DNA of 64,000 nucleotides from NCBI RefSeq assembly GCF_000152905.1, contig NZ_CH672417.1, forward strand, positions 195,585 to 259,584. The letters run 5' to 3'. Each line of letters opens with the position of its first letter. The stretch's first letter is position 1. Both the position numbers and the translations under genes were made by a program. The DNA is from Nitrobacter sp. Nb-311A (GTDB taxonomy: Bacteria; Pseudomonadota; Alphaproteobacteria; Rhizobiales; Xanthobacteraceae). Under the pieces are notes generated by a model. The model was not told the DNA's origin. It worked only from the letters and a program-made list of their open reading frames with translations, and searched no databases. Of the stretch, positions 8,182 to 17,261 are shown piece after piece.

Positions 8182-8855
8182 TTCAGATAGACTCGCTCGT
8201 ACAGCACGCGCAGGATCCCGGCAGTTGCGCCCCAGATATTTCGCTCGGCGAACGGCATCTCGTAGAACGAGCGCGTTTTGCCGCGGAATTGCTTCCGGCC
8301 GAGTTTGTGATTGAGAGGATTCATCAGAAAGGACAACGGCACCTCGAATGCGTCGTCCACTTCATCCGTATTGATGCGAAGATCAAATCCCGGCCTCACT
8401 CGCGCCACCGTCGGCAGGATACGGAAGCCGAAACTTGTACCATAAAGATCAAGATACCCGATCGGCTCCACAAAGTCGCGCGTCAGCCCGACTTCTTCCC
8501 ATGCCTCGCGCAGCGCCGCATCGATGGGCGAGGCGTCGGCCGCGTCGATCTTGCCGCCGGGAAACGCGATCTGGCCGGCGTGTTCGCTGAGATGCGCCGC
8601 GCGTTGCGTCAGCAGCACGGTCGGCTGCTCACGCGCGACCACCGGGATCAGCACCGCCGCGGGCCGGATCGGCTTTTCCAGAGCGATCGTCCGGAGCACG
8701 GCATCGTTGTCATGGTCGCCGGTCAACGGAACGATGCCGGCGTCCGTCAGTCCGGGCGGGATGTCGAAACGCAACCGTGCCCGGGCGCGGTCGAAAAACG
8801 TCTCAGGGCCGACATCTGGGTTCGCGACGCCTGTGTTCACCATGGGAACGTTCAA
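8178..8855 (-). CDS. NUDIX hydrolase, CoA-pyrophosphatase type
   Basis: A 225-residue protein with LLTQRAAHLSEHAGQIAFPG around residue 78, the extra motif that marks the NudL/CoA-pyrophosphatase subgroup (UPF0035), running straight into a complete Nudix box (GGKID...REAWEEVGL). Such enzymes split CoA and derivatives into 3',5'-ADP and phosphopantetheine, needing Mg or Mn. It overlaps both neighbours by 4 bases. Confidence 0.88.
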   Translation of the reverse strand: MNVPMVNTGVANPDVGPETFFDRARARLRFDIPPGLTDAGIVPLTGDHDNDAVLRTIALEKPIRPAAVLIPVVAREQPTVLLTQRAAHLSEHAGQIAFPGGKIDAADASPIDAALREAWEEVGLTRDFVEPIGYLDLYGTSFGFRILPTVARVRPGFDLRINTDEVDDAFEVPLSFLMNPLNHKLGRKQFRGKTRSFYEMPFAERNIWGATAGILRVLYERVYLK

Positions 8856-9457
8856 CCTGCGTCCCTCACCTGCTCCGCATCCGCCATCGCGAAGAACCCG
8901 CCGCCCGATTCGACCCCGAACATCATTTGACCATCGACCATCCGTTGCTCACCCATGTCAACAAGATCGTAATACAACGACCTTGTCACCTTGGCCCAGA
9001 GACCGGCGCGAACGTGCAGATAGGGCTTCAATCCGCCCCCCTCCGAGCGCTCGAAACGCAGCCGGTGCTCAAAATCGCATGGCACCCAATCACCGACATT
9101 GGTACGGAACCGAAGCAGGCGGCCATTTTCGTCCCGATTCCCGACCATTTCGACGGCCAGAAACGGGGCGTCATCGACGCTGATGCCCACTTTCTCCACT
9201 GGCGTCACCAGAAAGTATCTGCCATCCTCGTATTTCAGGATCGTGGAGAACAGACGCACCAGCGCAGGCCGGCCAATAGGCGTCCCCATATAATACCATG
9301 TGCCGTCGCCAGCGATTCGCATGTCCAGATCGCCACAAAACGGTGGATTCCACAGATGTACCGGCGGCAGCTCGCTGCCGGGCGAGCCCGCGGCATCGCG
9401 CGCGGCGGCGGTCAGGCCGTCCAATGTCCGACTAGCAGGCCGCCCTTGCTTCGCCAT
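8852..9457 (-). CDS. DUF1285 family protein
   Basis: A 201-residue soluble protein with the DUF1285 pattern: LPPVHLWNPPFCGDLDMRI, then GTWYYMGTPIGRPALVRLFS and DGRYFLVTPVEKVGI. Function unknown; structures of the family show a two-domain beta-rich fold. It is the first gene of the DUF1285-NUDIX-DUF6111-cca operon and is divergent from moxR across 234 bases that should hold promoters for both. Confidence 0.88.
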   Translation of the reverse strand: MAKQGRPASRTLDGLTAAARDAAGSPGSELPPVHLWNPPFCGDLDMRIAGDGTWYYMGTPIGRPALVRLFSTILKYEDGRYFLVTPVEKVGISVDDAPFLAVEMVGNRDENGRLLRFRTNVGDWVPCDFEHRLRFERSEGGGLKPYLHVRAGLWAKVTRSLYYDLVDMGEQRMVDGQMMFGVESGGGFFAMADAEQVRDAG

Positions 9458-9691
9458 GGTTTACCCCGACGCTGGTCACCTCTTCTGCCACAAAGGGGAA
9501 CGCCACACTAGCCGATGCGGATCGGGCATCGGAATCGACGCGCTCATTCGCCATTTCATGATGCCGCTCAAACTCGAGAAACCGGATATTGTGGGAATAG
9601 TTTGGTTCTAATGAATGCATGGCGTTTGCGCGGATTGAACAGTTCATGGCGCGAGGACGCAAATCGCGTGGCCTCGCGCAGGGAGTGACGG

Positions 9692-10702
9692 ATGGCTATG
9701 GACTCGGACAAGAGTGTCGAGAAACTCGAAGACGTGATCGTCCGCTCGGCCGAGCAGGTCGCCGGGCAAGTTCGCGCGGCGCGGGACGCGATTTCCTCCG
9801 TCATCTTCGGTCAGGACCGGGTTATCGAAAACACGCTTGTGACCGTCCTCTCCGGTGGGCATGCGCTCCTCATCGGCGTTCCCGGCCTCGCCAAGACCAA
9901 GCTCGTGGAGACGCTCGGCGTGACGCTCGGACTTGACGCCAAACGCGTCCAGTTTACGCCGGACCTGATGCCGTCGGACATCCTCGGCGCCGAAGTGCTG
10001 GACGAGAGCGGTAGCGGCAAGCGCTCGTTCCGCTTCATTGCCGGGCCGGTATTCGCACAGCTTTTGATGGCGGACGAAATCAATCGCGCCAGCCCGCGCA
10101 CGCAATCAGCGCTCTTGCAGGCGATGCAGGAGCAGCACATCACCGTCGCCGGCGTGCGCCACGACCTGCCCAAACCCTTCCATGTGCTGGCGACGCAAAA
10201 TCCGCTGGAGCAGGAAGGCACCTATCCGCTGCCCGAAGCGCAGCTCGACCGTTTCCTGATGGAGATCGATGTCGACTATCCGGATCGCGACGCTGAACGC
10301 CGCATCCTGTTCGAGACGACCGGCGCCGAGGAGACGCTGGCGAAAGCCGCAATGAATGCCGACGTCGTTCTTGCCGCGCAGCGGCTGGTGCGGCGGCTTC
10401 CAGTGGGCGACAGCGTGGTCGAAGCCATTCTTTCGCTGGTCAGGTCGGCGCGCCCCGGACCGGAGAGCGGCGAACCCGGAAAACTGATCGCGTGGGGACC
10501 GGGGCCGCGCGCCAGCCAGTCGCTGATGCTGGCGGTGCGCGCCCGCGCTCTGCTTGACGGACGTCTTGCGCCATCGATCGACGACGTTCTCGACCTCGCC
10601 GAGCCGGTGCTCAAGCATCGCATGGCGCTGACGTTCTCGGCCCGCGCGGAAGGCCGCTCCATTCCCGACGTCATCAAACAACTCAAGACGCGGATCGGTT
10701 GA
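9692..10702 (+). CDS. moxR: MoxR family AAA+ ATPase
   Basis: A 336-residue AAA+ ATPase of the MoxR group. Walker A is GVPGLAKTK (near residue 70), Walker B is LLMADEINRASP, followed by sensor-type ATQNPLEQEGTYPLPEAQLDRF. MoxR proteins act as chaperones with von Willebrand A-domain partners in maturing or inserting cofactors. GGGAG precedes the ATG. The stop overlaps the start of a DUF58 gene (TGATG), and the following BatA-like gene completes the usual MoxR-DUF58-BatA arrangement. Confidence 0.93.
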   Translation: MAMDSDKSVEKLEDVIVRSAEQVAGQVRAARDAISSVIFGQDRVIENTLVTVLSGGHALLIGVPGLAKTKLVETLGVTLGLDAKRVQFTPDLMPSDILGAEVLDESGSGKRSFRFIAGPVFAQLLMADEINRASPRTQSALLQAMQEQHITVAGVRHDLPKPFHVLATQNPLEQEGTYPLPEAQLDRFLMEIDVDYPDRDAERRILFETTGAEETLAKAAMNADVVLAAQRLVRRLPVGDSVVEAILSLVRSARPGPESGEPGKLIAWGPGPRASQSLMLAVRARALLDGRLAPSIDDVLDLAEPVLKHRMALTFSARAEGRSIPDVIKQLKTRIG

Positions 10703-11643
10703 TGGCCGCAGCAGCCGGACACGTCGGGCACGAAATTGAAGCCGTCAGACGTGCTGATGGTGAAAGCCGCACGCTGGCGGCGTCGCTGCCGCGTCTGGTG
10801 CTGGAAGCCCGGCGCATCGCCGCCAATGTGATCCACGGTCTCCATGGCCGCCGCCGTCCCGGCCCCGGCGAAAGTTTCTGGCAATATCGACGTTTCGTGT
10901 CCGGCGAACCTTCGCAGCACGTCGACTGGCGCCGCTCCGCACGCGACGATCATCTCTACGTCCGCGAGCACGAGTGGGAGGCTGCGCACACCGTGTGGGT
11001 GTGGCCCGATCGCTCGGCGTCGATGGCCTTTGCCTCCCAAAACGCACGCGACAGCAAGCTCGAGCGCGCTTTGATCGTGGCCTTCGCATTGGCTGAATTA
11101 CTCGTGGCCGGCGGTGAACGCGTCGGCGTTCCGGGGCTGATAAATCCAACCGCGAACCGCAACGTCATCGACAGGATAGCCCAGGCGATGCTTCATGACG
11201 ATCGCGCGCGCACTAGCCTGCCCCCCTCGTTCGTTCCGTCTGCCCGGTCGGAGATCGTCGTGCTGTCGGACTTCTGGTCGCCGATCGCCGATATCCGGTC
11301 CATGCTGGCCGGACTATCGGCTTCCGGCGCGCACGGCACGCTGCTGCAAGTGGTCGATCCAGCCGAAGAGACATTCCCCTATGCAGGGCGTGTCGAATTT
11401 GTCGAACCCGAGGACGGCCGGGTCATCACCGCCGGCCGCGCCGAACGATGGGCCGGCGACTACCACGCGCGCGTCGCGCTGCATCGCGACCAGATCCGCG
11501 CGGAAACCCAAACGCTCGACTGGCTGTTCTCGACCCACACCACCGACCGGTCCGCCGCGGACCTGCTGTTGTTCCTCCACAGCGGCATGATGGCGAGCAG
11601 GGGAAGCGGCGGCGGCTCGGCCAAAGCGGGGCGCGTCGCGTGA
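10702..11643 (+). CDS. DUF58 domain protein (MoxR partner)
   Basis: A 313-residue protein with the DUF58 signature GRRRPGPGESFWQYRRFVSG followed by DWRRSARDDHLYVREHEWE, after which comes a von Willebrand A-like segment (WVWPDRSASMAF). It starts at the ATG overlapping the moxR stop; an upstream in-frame TTG is less likely. It overlaps the next gene by one base. DUF58 proteins are the standard companion of MoxR ATPases, probably as substrate or adapter. Confidence 0.88.
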   Translation: MAAAAGHVGHEIEAVRRADGESRTLAASLPRLVLEARRIAANVIHGLHGRRRPGPGESFWQYRRFVSGEPSQHVDWRRSARDDHLYVREHEWEAAHTVWVWPDRSASMAFASQNARDSKLERALIVAFALAELLVAGGERVGVPGLINPTANRNVIDRIAQAMLHDDRARTSLPPSFVPSARSEIVVLSDFWSPIADIRSMLAGLSASGAHGTLLQVVDPAEETFPYAGRVEFVEPEDGRVITAGRAERWAGDYHARVALHRDQIRAETQTLDWLFSTHTTDRSAADLLLFLHSGMMASRGSGGGSAKAGRVA

Positions 11644-14456
11644 TGCCGGCCCTTCCGCTGTCATTCCTGCAACCGCTGATGCTGCTCGGCCTGCTCAGCC
11701 TGCCGCTGCTATGGTGGCTGCTTCGGGTGATGCCGCCGCGCCCGCGCCGGATCGATTTTCCGCCGGCGCGACTGCTGTTCGACATCGCGCCGAAGGAAGA
11801 AACGCCTTCGCGCACCCCGTGGTGGCTGACCGCACTGCGTCTTGCGGCGGCGGCGCTGGTGATTCTCGCGGCTGCCGGACCGGTGTGGAATCCCAAAACC
11901 GGCGCAGCCCACAGCACCGCGCCCTTGACGATCCTGCTCGACGATGGCTGGAGCGCCGCCTCGAGCTGGGAGACGCGGATCAAGGCCGCGGATCAACTGA
12001 TCACTGAAGCCGACAGCGACCGTCGAGGCGTTGCCATCGTGCCCTTGTCGGACCCGGCGCAGAACATCACGCTGATGCCCGCCGGAACCGCGCGCGTAGC
12101 GCTGCGGCAGCTTGCTCCGAAGCCATATGCCGTCGAACGCGTCGAAACGCTGCCGGCGCTCGCACGCTTCCTGAACACCACGGGTGACAGCAATATCGCG
12201 TGGCTGACCGACGGGATCGACAGCGGGCGTGGAACGGAATTCGTCGACGGACTTCGCAAGGTGATCGGCGACCGTCCCCTGACCATCGTCGAAGGCGGCA
12301 CGCTGCCCGCCCGTGCGCTGACCGCGGCGGAAAACGCCGCGGCGCGGATGACCGTGAAGATACTGCGCGCCAATACGAACGGCGCAGCCGACGGGGTCGT
12401 CCGTGCGCTCGACCAGAAAGGGGCGCCGATCGGCGAGACGCGATATGCGTTTGCGCCTCAGAATCGCGAAGCGGAAGCCGCGTTCGACCTGCCGCTGGAG
12501 TTGCGGAACGATATCGCCCGGCTGGAGATCGCCGGGGAGAGATCGGCGGGCGCGGTGCAATTGCTCGACAAGCGCTGGCGCCGGCGCGCCATCGGCGTGG
12601 TCAGCGGATCGAACGCCGACAGGGCTCAGCCGTTGCTTGCATCGACTTTCTATCTGAGCCGCGCGCTGGCGCCGTTCGCCGATGTCCGGCTCGGCGACAG
12701 CGGAGCCCCGCAACAAGTCATCACCCAATTCCTGGATCAGAAGCTGCCAATGATCGTTATGGCCGACGTTGGGGCGCTGTCCCCGGAACTGCGCCATCGG
12801 ATCGACGGCTGGATCGAGCGGGGCGGCGTGCTGGTGCGGTTCGCCGGGCCGCGCCTGGCGCAGGCGGACGACGACCTGGTCCCGGTAAAATTGCGGCGCG
12901 GCGGCCGCAGGCTGGGCGGCAGCATGACATGGGAAACCCCGCAGCATCTCGCTGCTTTCGCCGCGGACGGACCGTTCGCCGGCCTGGCGGTGCCGAATGA
13001 CGTGACCGTCAGCCGGCAGGTGCTGGCCGAACCGGATGCGACGCTGGCGGCGAAGAGCTGGGCCTCCCTCATCGACGGAACGCCGCTGGTGACCGGCGAG
13101 CGCCGCGGCAAGGGCCTGCTGGCGCTCTTTCACGTCAGCGCCGACATGCGCTGGTCCGACCTGCCGATGTCGGGCGCTTTTGTCGAGATGCTGCGACGAA
13201 TCGTCGATGCCTCCGGCTACACCGCGAACCCAGGTAGAATTCCAGACGCCGACGCCAAGGCGGAAACCGTCGCGCCACTGCGGACCCTTGACGGTTTCGG
13301 CGCTTTCGGACCCCCGCCCGCCACCGTGAAACCCCTGCGGGCCGACTATCGGGGCCGCGGCACCACCGAGCATCCACCGGGATTCTACGGCCCGGCCGAC
13401 GGGCCGATTGCCGTCAACACGCTGGCGGCGACCGACCGGATCGTACCGCTCGACACCTCGACCCTGACGGCGCGGCGAGCGAGTTTCACCAATGCCGAAC
13501 CGCATGATCTGCGAGGTATCCTGCTGTCATCGGCGCTTGCGCTGTTTCTGGCGGACGCCGTCATCGTGGCGCTGCTTGGCGGCGGCATGGCCATGCTGTT
13601 GCGTCGCCGCGCGGCTCAAGCGGCGCTGGCTGCCGCGCTTGCCCTGCCGGCGGTTGCGATAGCGCCTTCACCTTCGCACGCCGACAGCGCCAGTGACGAG
13701 TTCGCCGTGAAGGCCGTCTCGCGGACCCGGCTCGCCTATATCGTGACCGGCAACGCCGACGTCGACGCCATCGTCAAGGCGGGCATGAGCGGACTGACAC
13801 TGTTTCTGGCGCAACGCACGGCGCTTGAAGCCGGCGATCCGGTCGGCGTCGATCCGGCGCGCGACGAACTGGCGTTCTTCCCGCTGATTTACTGGCCGGT
13901 GGTGCCGGGCGCGCCGACGCCGCCGCAAAACGCTCTCGACAAGATCGACGCCTACATGAAGCAGGGAGGCACCATTGTGTTCGACACCCGCGACGCAATC
14001 GATGCGCTGCCGGGGGCGGACGGCGAATCCCAAACGCCCGGGATGCAACAACTGCGCACCATCCTGACCTCGCTCGACATCCCTGAGCTCGAACCGGTGC
14101 CACACGAGCATGTGCTGGCCAAGACCTTCTATCTTCTGCAGGCCTTTCCGGGCCGCTTCACCACCGGCCAGACCTGGGTCGAGGCCATGCCGCGCAATGA
14201 GGACGACGAAGCGGCCTCACGACCGGCGCGGGGCGGCGACGGCGTTTCCCCGATCATCATCACCTCGAACGATCTCGCCGGCGCCTGGGCCATGCGTCCC
14301 GATGGCCAACCGATGCTGCCGCTCTCGCCGGGCGAGCCACGTCAACGCGAATTCGCGTTCCGCGCCGGAGTGAACATCGTGATGTACACGCTGACCGGCA
14401 ACTACAAGGCCGATCAGGTTCATGCTCCCGCGCTGATCGAACGGCTGGGCCAATAG
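11643..14456 (+). CDS. BatA-like membrane protein with C-terminal DUF4159 domain
   Basis: A 937-residue membrane protein. The N-terminus has two hydrophobic helices (LLGLLSLPLLWWLL and ALRLAAAALVILAAAGPVW) flanking a basic RIDFPPARLL stretch, as in aerotolerance BatA proteins. The middle is a von Willebrand-like periplasmic region, followed by a helix near residue 630 and a DUF4159 domain (SRTRLAYIVTGNADVD... then DELAFFPLIYWPV) after a signal-like Ala-rich segment. It starts at the ATG overlapping the DUF58 stop and is followed 9 bases later by another membrane gene. Large alphaproteobacterial fusions of this type are common; function unproven. Confidence 0.85.
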   Translation: MPALPLSFLQPLMLLGLLSLPLLWWLLRVMPPRPRRIDFPPARLLFDIAPKEETPSRTPWWLTALRLAAAALVILAAAGPVWNPKTGAAHSTAPLTILLDDGWSAASSWETRIKAADQLITEADSDRRGVAIVPLSDPAQNITLMPAGTARVALRQLAPKPYAVERVETLPALARFLNTTGDSNIAWLTDGIDSGRGTEFVDGLRKVIGDRPLTIVEGGTLPARALTAAENAAARMTVKILRANTNGAADGVVRALDQKGAPIGETRYAFAPQNREAEAAFDLPLELRNDIARLEIAGERSAGAVQLLDKRWRRRAIGVVSGSNADRAQPLLASTFYLSRALAPFADVRLGDSGAPQQVITQFLDQKLPMIVMADVGALSPELRHRIDGWIERGGVLVRFAGPRLAQADDDLVPVKLRRGGRRLGGSMTWETPQHLAAFAADGPFAGLAVPNDVTVSRQVLAEPDATLAAKSWASLIDGTPLVTGERRGKGLLALFHVSADMRWSDLPMSGAFVEMLRRIVDASGYTANPGRIPDADAKAETVAPLRTLDGFGAFGPPPATVKPLRADYRGRGTTEHPPGFYGPADGPIAVNTLAATDRIVPLDTSTLTARRASFTNAEPHDLRGILLSSALALFLADAVIVALLGGGMAMLLRRRAAQAALAAALALPAVAIAPSPSHADSASDEFAVKAVSRTRLAYIVTGNADVDAIVKAGMSGLTLFLAQRTALEAGDPVGVDPARDELAFFPLIYWPVVPGAPTPPQNALDKIDAYMKQGGTIVFDTRDAIDALPGADGESQTPGMQQLRTILTSLDIPELEPVPHEHVLAKTFYLLQAFPGRFTTGQTWVEAMPRNEDDEAASRPARGGDGVSPIIITSNDLAGAWAMRPDGQPMLPLSPGEPRQREFAFRAGVNIVMYTLTGNYKADQVHAPALIERLGQ

Positions 14457-14465
14457 GACCGCAGC

Positions 14466-16529
14466 ATGCAGTACGGCATCGCCTTCGCCCCGCTGGTTCC
14501 CGTGATCGTGCTGTGGAGCGCCTTCGCCGCCATTGTCGTGATCGCGGCGCTGCTCATGATCGCCCGCGCCCGCGGCGCGGCGGTGCGGGTGGCGGCGCTG
14601 GCGCTGGTCCTGCTCGCGCTCGCCAATCCGTCGTTCACCCGGGAAGAGCGCGAACCGCTGTCCTCGGTGGCCGCCGTCATCGTCGACAAAAGCCCGAGCC
14701 AGAATTTCGGCAACCGCACCGATCAGGCCGCAAGAACGCGCGAAGCACTGGTTGATCGCCTCAAGCGGATCAAGGGGCTTGAAGTCCGCGTCGTCGATGC
14801 AGGCCAGGCGGACGGCGAGACCGACGGCACCAGGCTGTTCTCGGCACTTTCCACGACCCTGTCCGATGTGCCGACCGACCGCGTCGCCGGCGCCTTCCTG
14901 ATCACCGACGGGCGCGTTCACGACGTTCCGGGCAACGTCTCCGCCTTAGGATTCAAGGCGCCGGTCCATGCCCTTATCACCGGCCACACGGACGAACGCG
15001 ACCGCCGCGTCGCGATTGTCGCCGCGCCGCGTTTCGGCATCGTCGGCCAGACCCAGACGGTCACCTATCGGCTCGACGACCAGGGCGTCAGCGGCGAGCG
15101 CGCGAAAGCAGTGGTGCGCCGCGACGGCGAAGTCATCAGCGAGCGCACCGTTCTGAGCGGGGAAACCGTCAACGTCGATGTCGGCATCAAACATGCCGGC
15201 CAGAATATCGTCGAGATCGAAGTCTCGCCGCTGGCGAACGAATTGACGCCGGTCAACAATCGCGCCGTGGTGCCGATCGACGGCGTCCGCGACAAGCTGC
15301 GAGTGCTGTTGGTATCGGGGGAGCCGCATTCGGGCGAACGAACATGGCGCAACCTCTTGAAGTCGGACCCCAGCGTCGATCTGGTGCACTTCACGATCCT
15401 GCGCCCGCCTGAAAAGCAGGACGGCACGCCGATCCACGAACTGTCGCTGATCGCTTTTCCGACGCGCGAGCTGTTTCAGGAGAAGATCAACGAATTTCAG
15501 CTCATCATCTTCGACCGCTACGCGCGCCAGGGCGTGTTGCCGACCGCCTATTTCGACAATATCGCGCGCTACGTGCGCGCGGGCGGCGCGGTGCTGGTTT
15601 CAGCCGGACCGGACTACGCCTCGACCACCAGCATCTGGCGGACGCCGCTGGACACCGTGCTGCCGGCAGAACCGGTCGGCGTCACCGAAAAACCGTTCCA
15701 CGCCCGTCTGAGCGATGCCGGTAAACGCCATCCTGTCACCCGAGGGCTCGAAGGTTCCGCGAGCGATCCGCCGCACTGGAGCCGATTCTTCCGCGAAGTC
15801 GACACCCGCAACGTGTCGGTGCCGCCCGTCATGACCGGCGCCGACGGCCAGCCGTTGCTGTTGCTGTCGCGATATGACGAAGGCCGGGTGGCGCTGCTGT
15901 TATCGGATCACATCTGGCTGTGGGCACGGGGCTATGAGGGCGGCGGACCGCATCTCGACCTGCTGCGGCGGATGTCGCACTGGCTGATGAAGCAGCCCGA
16001 GCTCGAGGAAGAGACCCTGCGGCTCACGGTCCAGGGCAAGGACCTCGTTGTGCAGCGCCAGACCATGGCCGACGCCGTCGCTCCGGTCACCGTGACCTCG
16101 CCCTCCGGCAAGACCCGGGAACTGTTGCTGAAGGCCGCCGAACCCGGTTTGTGGAAGGCGGCGCTGACGGCGGACGAACTCGGATTGTGGCAGGCGACCG
16201 ACGGCACGCTGAAAGCTCTGGTCAATGTCGGGCCGGTCAATCCGAAGGAATTTTCCGAGGTTACGTCAACTATCGACGCGCTTAAGCCGCTGGCGCAGGC
16301 CAGCGGCGGTGACGCCCGGCGGATCGCGAATGGTTCGGACATCGACGTTCCGCGCATCGTTCCGGTGCATGCCTCCAGCGTTTTTCGCGGCGAAGGCTGG
16401 TTGGGCGTACGGATGCGTAACGCCAGCGTGGTCCGCAGCGTCGGCGTGCTGCCGGTGTTCGCCGGACTGATCGGGCTATTGCTGCTGCTCGGCGCCTTTG
16501 CAGCAACCTGGCTTCGGGAAGGACGCTGA
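14466..16529 (+). CDS. Membrane protein of the MoxR operon with glutamine-amidotransferase-like region
   Basis: A 687-residue protein with two N-terminal membrane helices (about residues 8-30 and 38-55), a long extracytoplasmic part, and a C-terminal helix (VGVLPVFAGLIGLLLLLGAF) ending in WLREGR. The early VAAVIVDKSPSQ stretch is von Willebrand-like; the region around residue 330-400 (FDRYARQGVLP...YVRAGGAVLVSAGP) resembles a class I amidotransferase-like fold, without a visible catalytic Cys triad. It is the last gene of the operon. No established function; a membrane-anchored partner of MoxR is the likely role. Confidence 0.8.
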   Translation: MQYGIAFAPLVPVIVLWSAFAAIVVIAALLMIARARGAAVRVAALALVLLALANPSFTREEREPLSSVAAVIVDKSPSQNFGNRTDQAARTREALVDRLKRIKGLEVRVVDAGQADGETDGTRLFSALSTTLSDVPTDRVAGAFLITDGRVHDVPGNVSALGFKAPVHALITGHTDERDRRVAIVAAPRFGIVGQTQTVTYRLDDQGVSGERAKAVVRRDGEVISERTVLSGETVNVDVGIKHAGQNIVEIEVSPLANELTPVNNRAVVPIDGVRDKLRVLLVSGEPHSGERTWRNLLKSDPSVDLVHFTILRPPEKQDGTPIHELSLIAFPTRELFQEKINEFQLIIFDRYARQGVLPTAYFDNIARYVRAGGAVLVSAGPDYASTTSIWRTPLDTVLPAEPVGVTEKPFHARLSDAGKRHPVTRGLEGSASDPPHWSRFFREVDTRNVSVPPVMTGADGQPLLLLSRYDEGRVALLLSDHIWLWARGYEGGGPHLDLLRRMSHWLMKQPELEEETLRLTVQGKDLVVQRQTMADAVAPVTVTSPSGKTRELLLKAAEPGLWKAALTADELGLWQATDGTLKALVNVGPVNPKEFSEVTSTIDALKPLAQASGGDARRIANGSDIDVPRIVPVHASSVFRGEGWLGVRMRNASVVRSVGVLPVFAGLIGLLLLLGAFAATWLREGR

Positions 16530-16635
16530 ACCTCCGCTTCTTGCCATCCGTTGCACAAAACCCACAGTCGCGAGCTTGACTACCATATCGTAGGGCCGCC
16601 GCCGCAAGTCACCGTTGACATCAGGCCGGAACCTG

Positions 16636-16654
16636 GATGTTATATTGTAACATC
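16636..16654. promoter_or_regulatory. Candidate Zur (zinc uptake regulator) operator
   Basis: A 19-bp near-palindrome GATGTTATATTGTAACATC, with perfect GATGTTA / TAACATC arms. The core GTTATATTGTAAC is close to the Zur box known from alphaproteobacteria (GTTAT-N3-ATAAC type). It is 44 bases before the DUF2946 gene and upstream of a His-rich TonB receptor, both consistent with zinc control. Confidence 0.65.
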
Positions 16655-16698
16655 CGAGCCACCGGAGGAAATGCCGGGAGGGCGTGGGGCACGTTGCA

Positions 16699-17133
16699 AT
16701 GAAGTGGTTCCGGTCAAACCTCAAACACGGATCGCGGCTCGCGCTGCTCGCGCTTGCGATCCAGTTTGTGCTGTCGTTCGGACATCATCACGGCTCCACG
16801 GCGCTCGCGGCGTCCTCCCTCTCGATGCAGGCCAGAGACGCCGGCCGGATCGAGGCCGACAAGCCTATCGCGACCCGAGACGCATTCGTCAGGGATTCCG
16901 CAAATACCGCGGCCACGCGACCGGCTGAACCGGCGTCAGATCACGATAAGGACAGCGATTACTGCGCCGTTTGCGCTGTCATGGCGCTCGCGGGCTCGGT
17001 GATGTTCACCGGGCCCCCGGTTTTGCTGCTGCCGGATGCCTATCATTTCCTGTACCTGGCCACCGAAGCCGAATTCAAGCACCTCGAACCGCGGCACGCC
17101 GTCTTTCAGCCGCGCGCTCCTCCCGCCTCCTGA
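16699..17133 (+). CDS. DUF2946 family protein, probably metal-related
   Basis: A 144-residue protein with an N-terminal signal or anchor helix (LALLALAIQFVLSFGHHHG) and a second hydrophobic helix after a DHDKDSDYCAVCAVMAL segment. The His, Asp and Cys clusters match DUF2946, a family often found beside metal transport genes. The ATG at 16699 is preferred to the GTG at 16684, which is too close to GGGAGG. It is followed by the TonB receptor 128 bases later and preceded by the Zur-like box, so the two genes are probably one zinc-regulated unit. Exact function unknown. Confidence 0.75.
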   Translation: MKWFRSNLKHGSRLALLALAIQFVLSFGHHHGSTALAASSLSMQARDAGRIEADKPIATRDAFVRDSANTAATRPAEPASDHDKDSDYCAVCAVMALAGSVMFTGPPVLLLPDAYHFLYLATEAEFKHLEPRHAVFQPRAPPAS

Positions 17134-17261
17134 CGTCGATCAGGCAACAGGCCAGCGCGCCGCGCGAGCCATTGCCGACGAATTTCGCAAGTTTGCCTAT
17201 CGACTTTAACGGCCTCCCGACCGCTGCGAGCGGAACGTCCGGCCGTGTCAGGACCAGCCAG

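Noticed and set aside
11709-13505. 598-codon open frame on the minus strand over the BatA-DUF4159 gene
   Set aside because: Antisense to a gene with clear domains; sequence is His/Arg/Gln-rich without motifs.
16971-17261. Longer start for the TonB receptor overlapping DUF2946
   Set aside because: The added residues have no signal peptide character, while the ATG at 17262 has AGGA and a good signal peptide.
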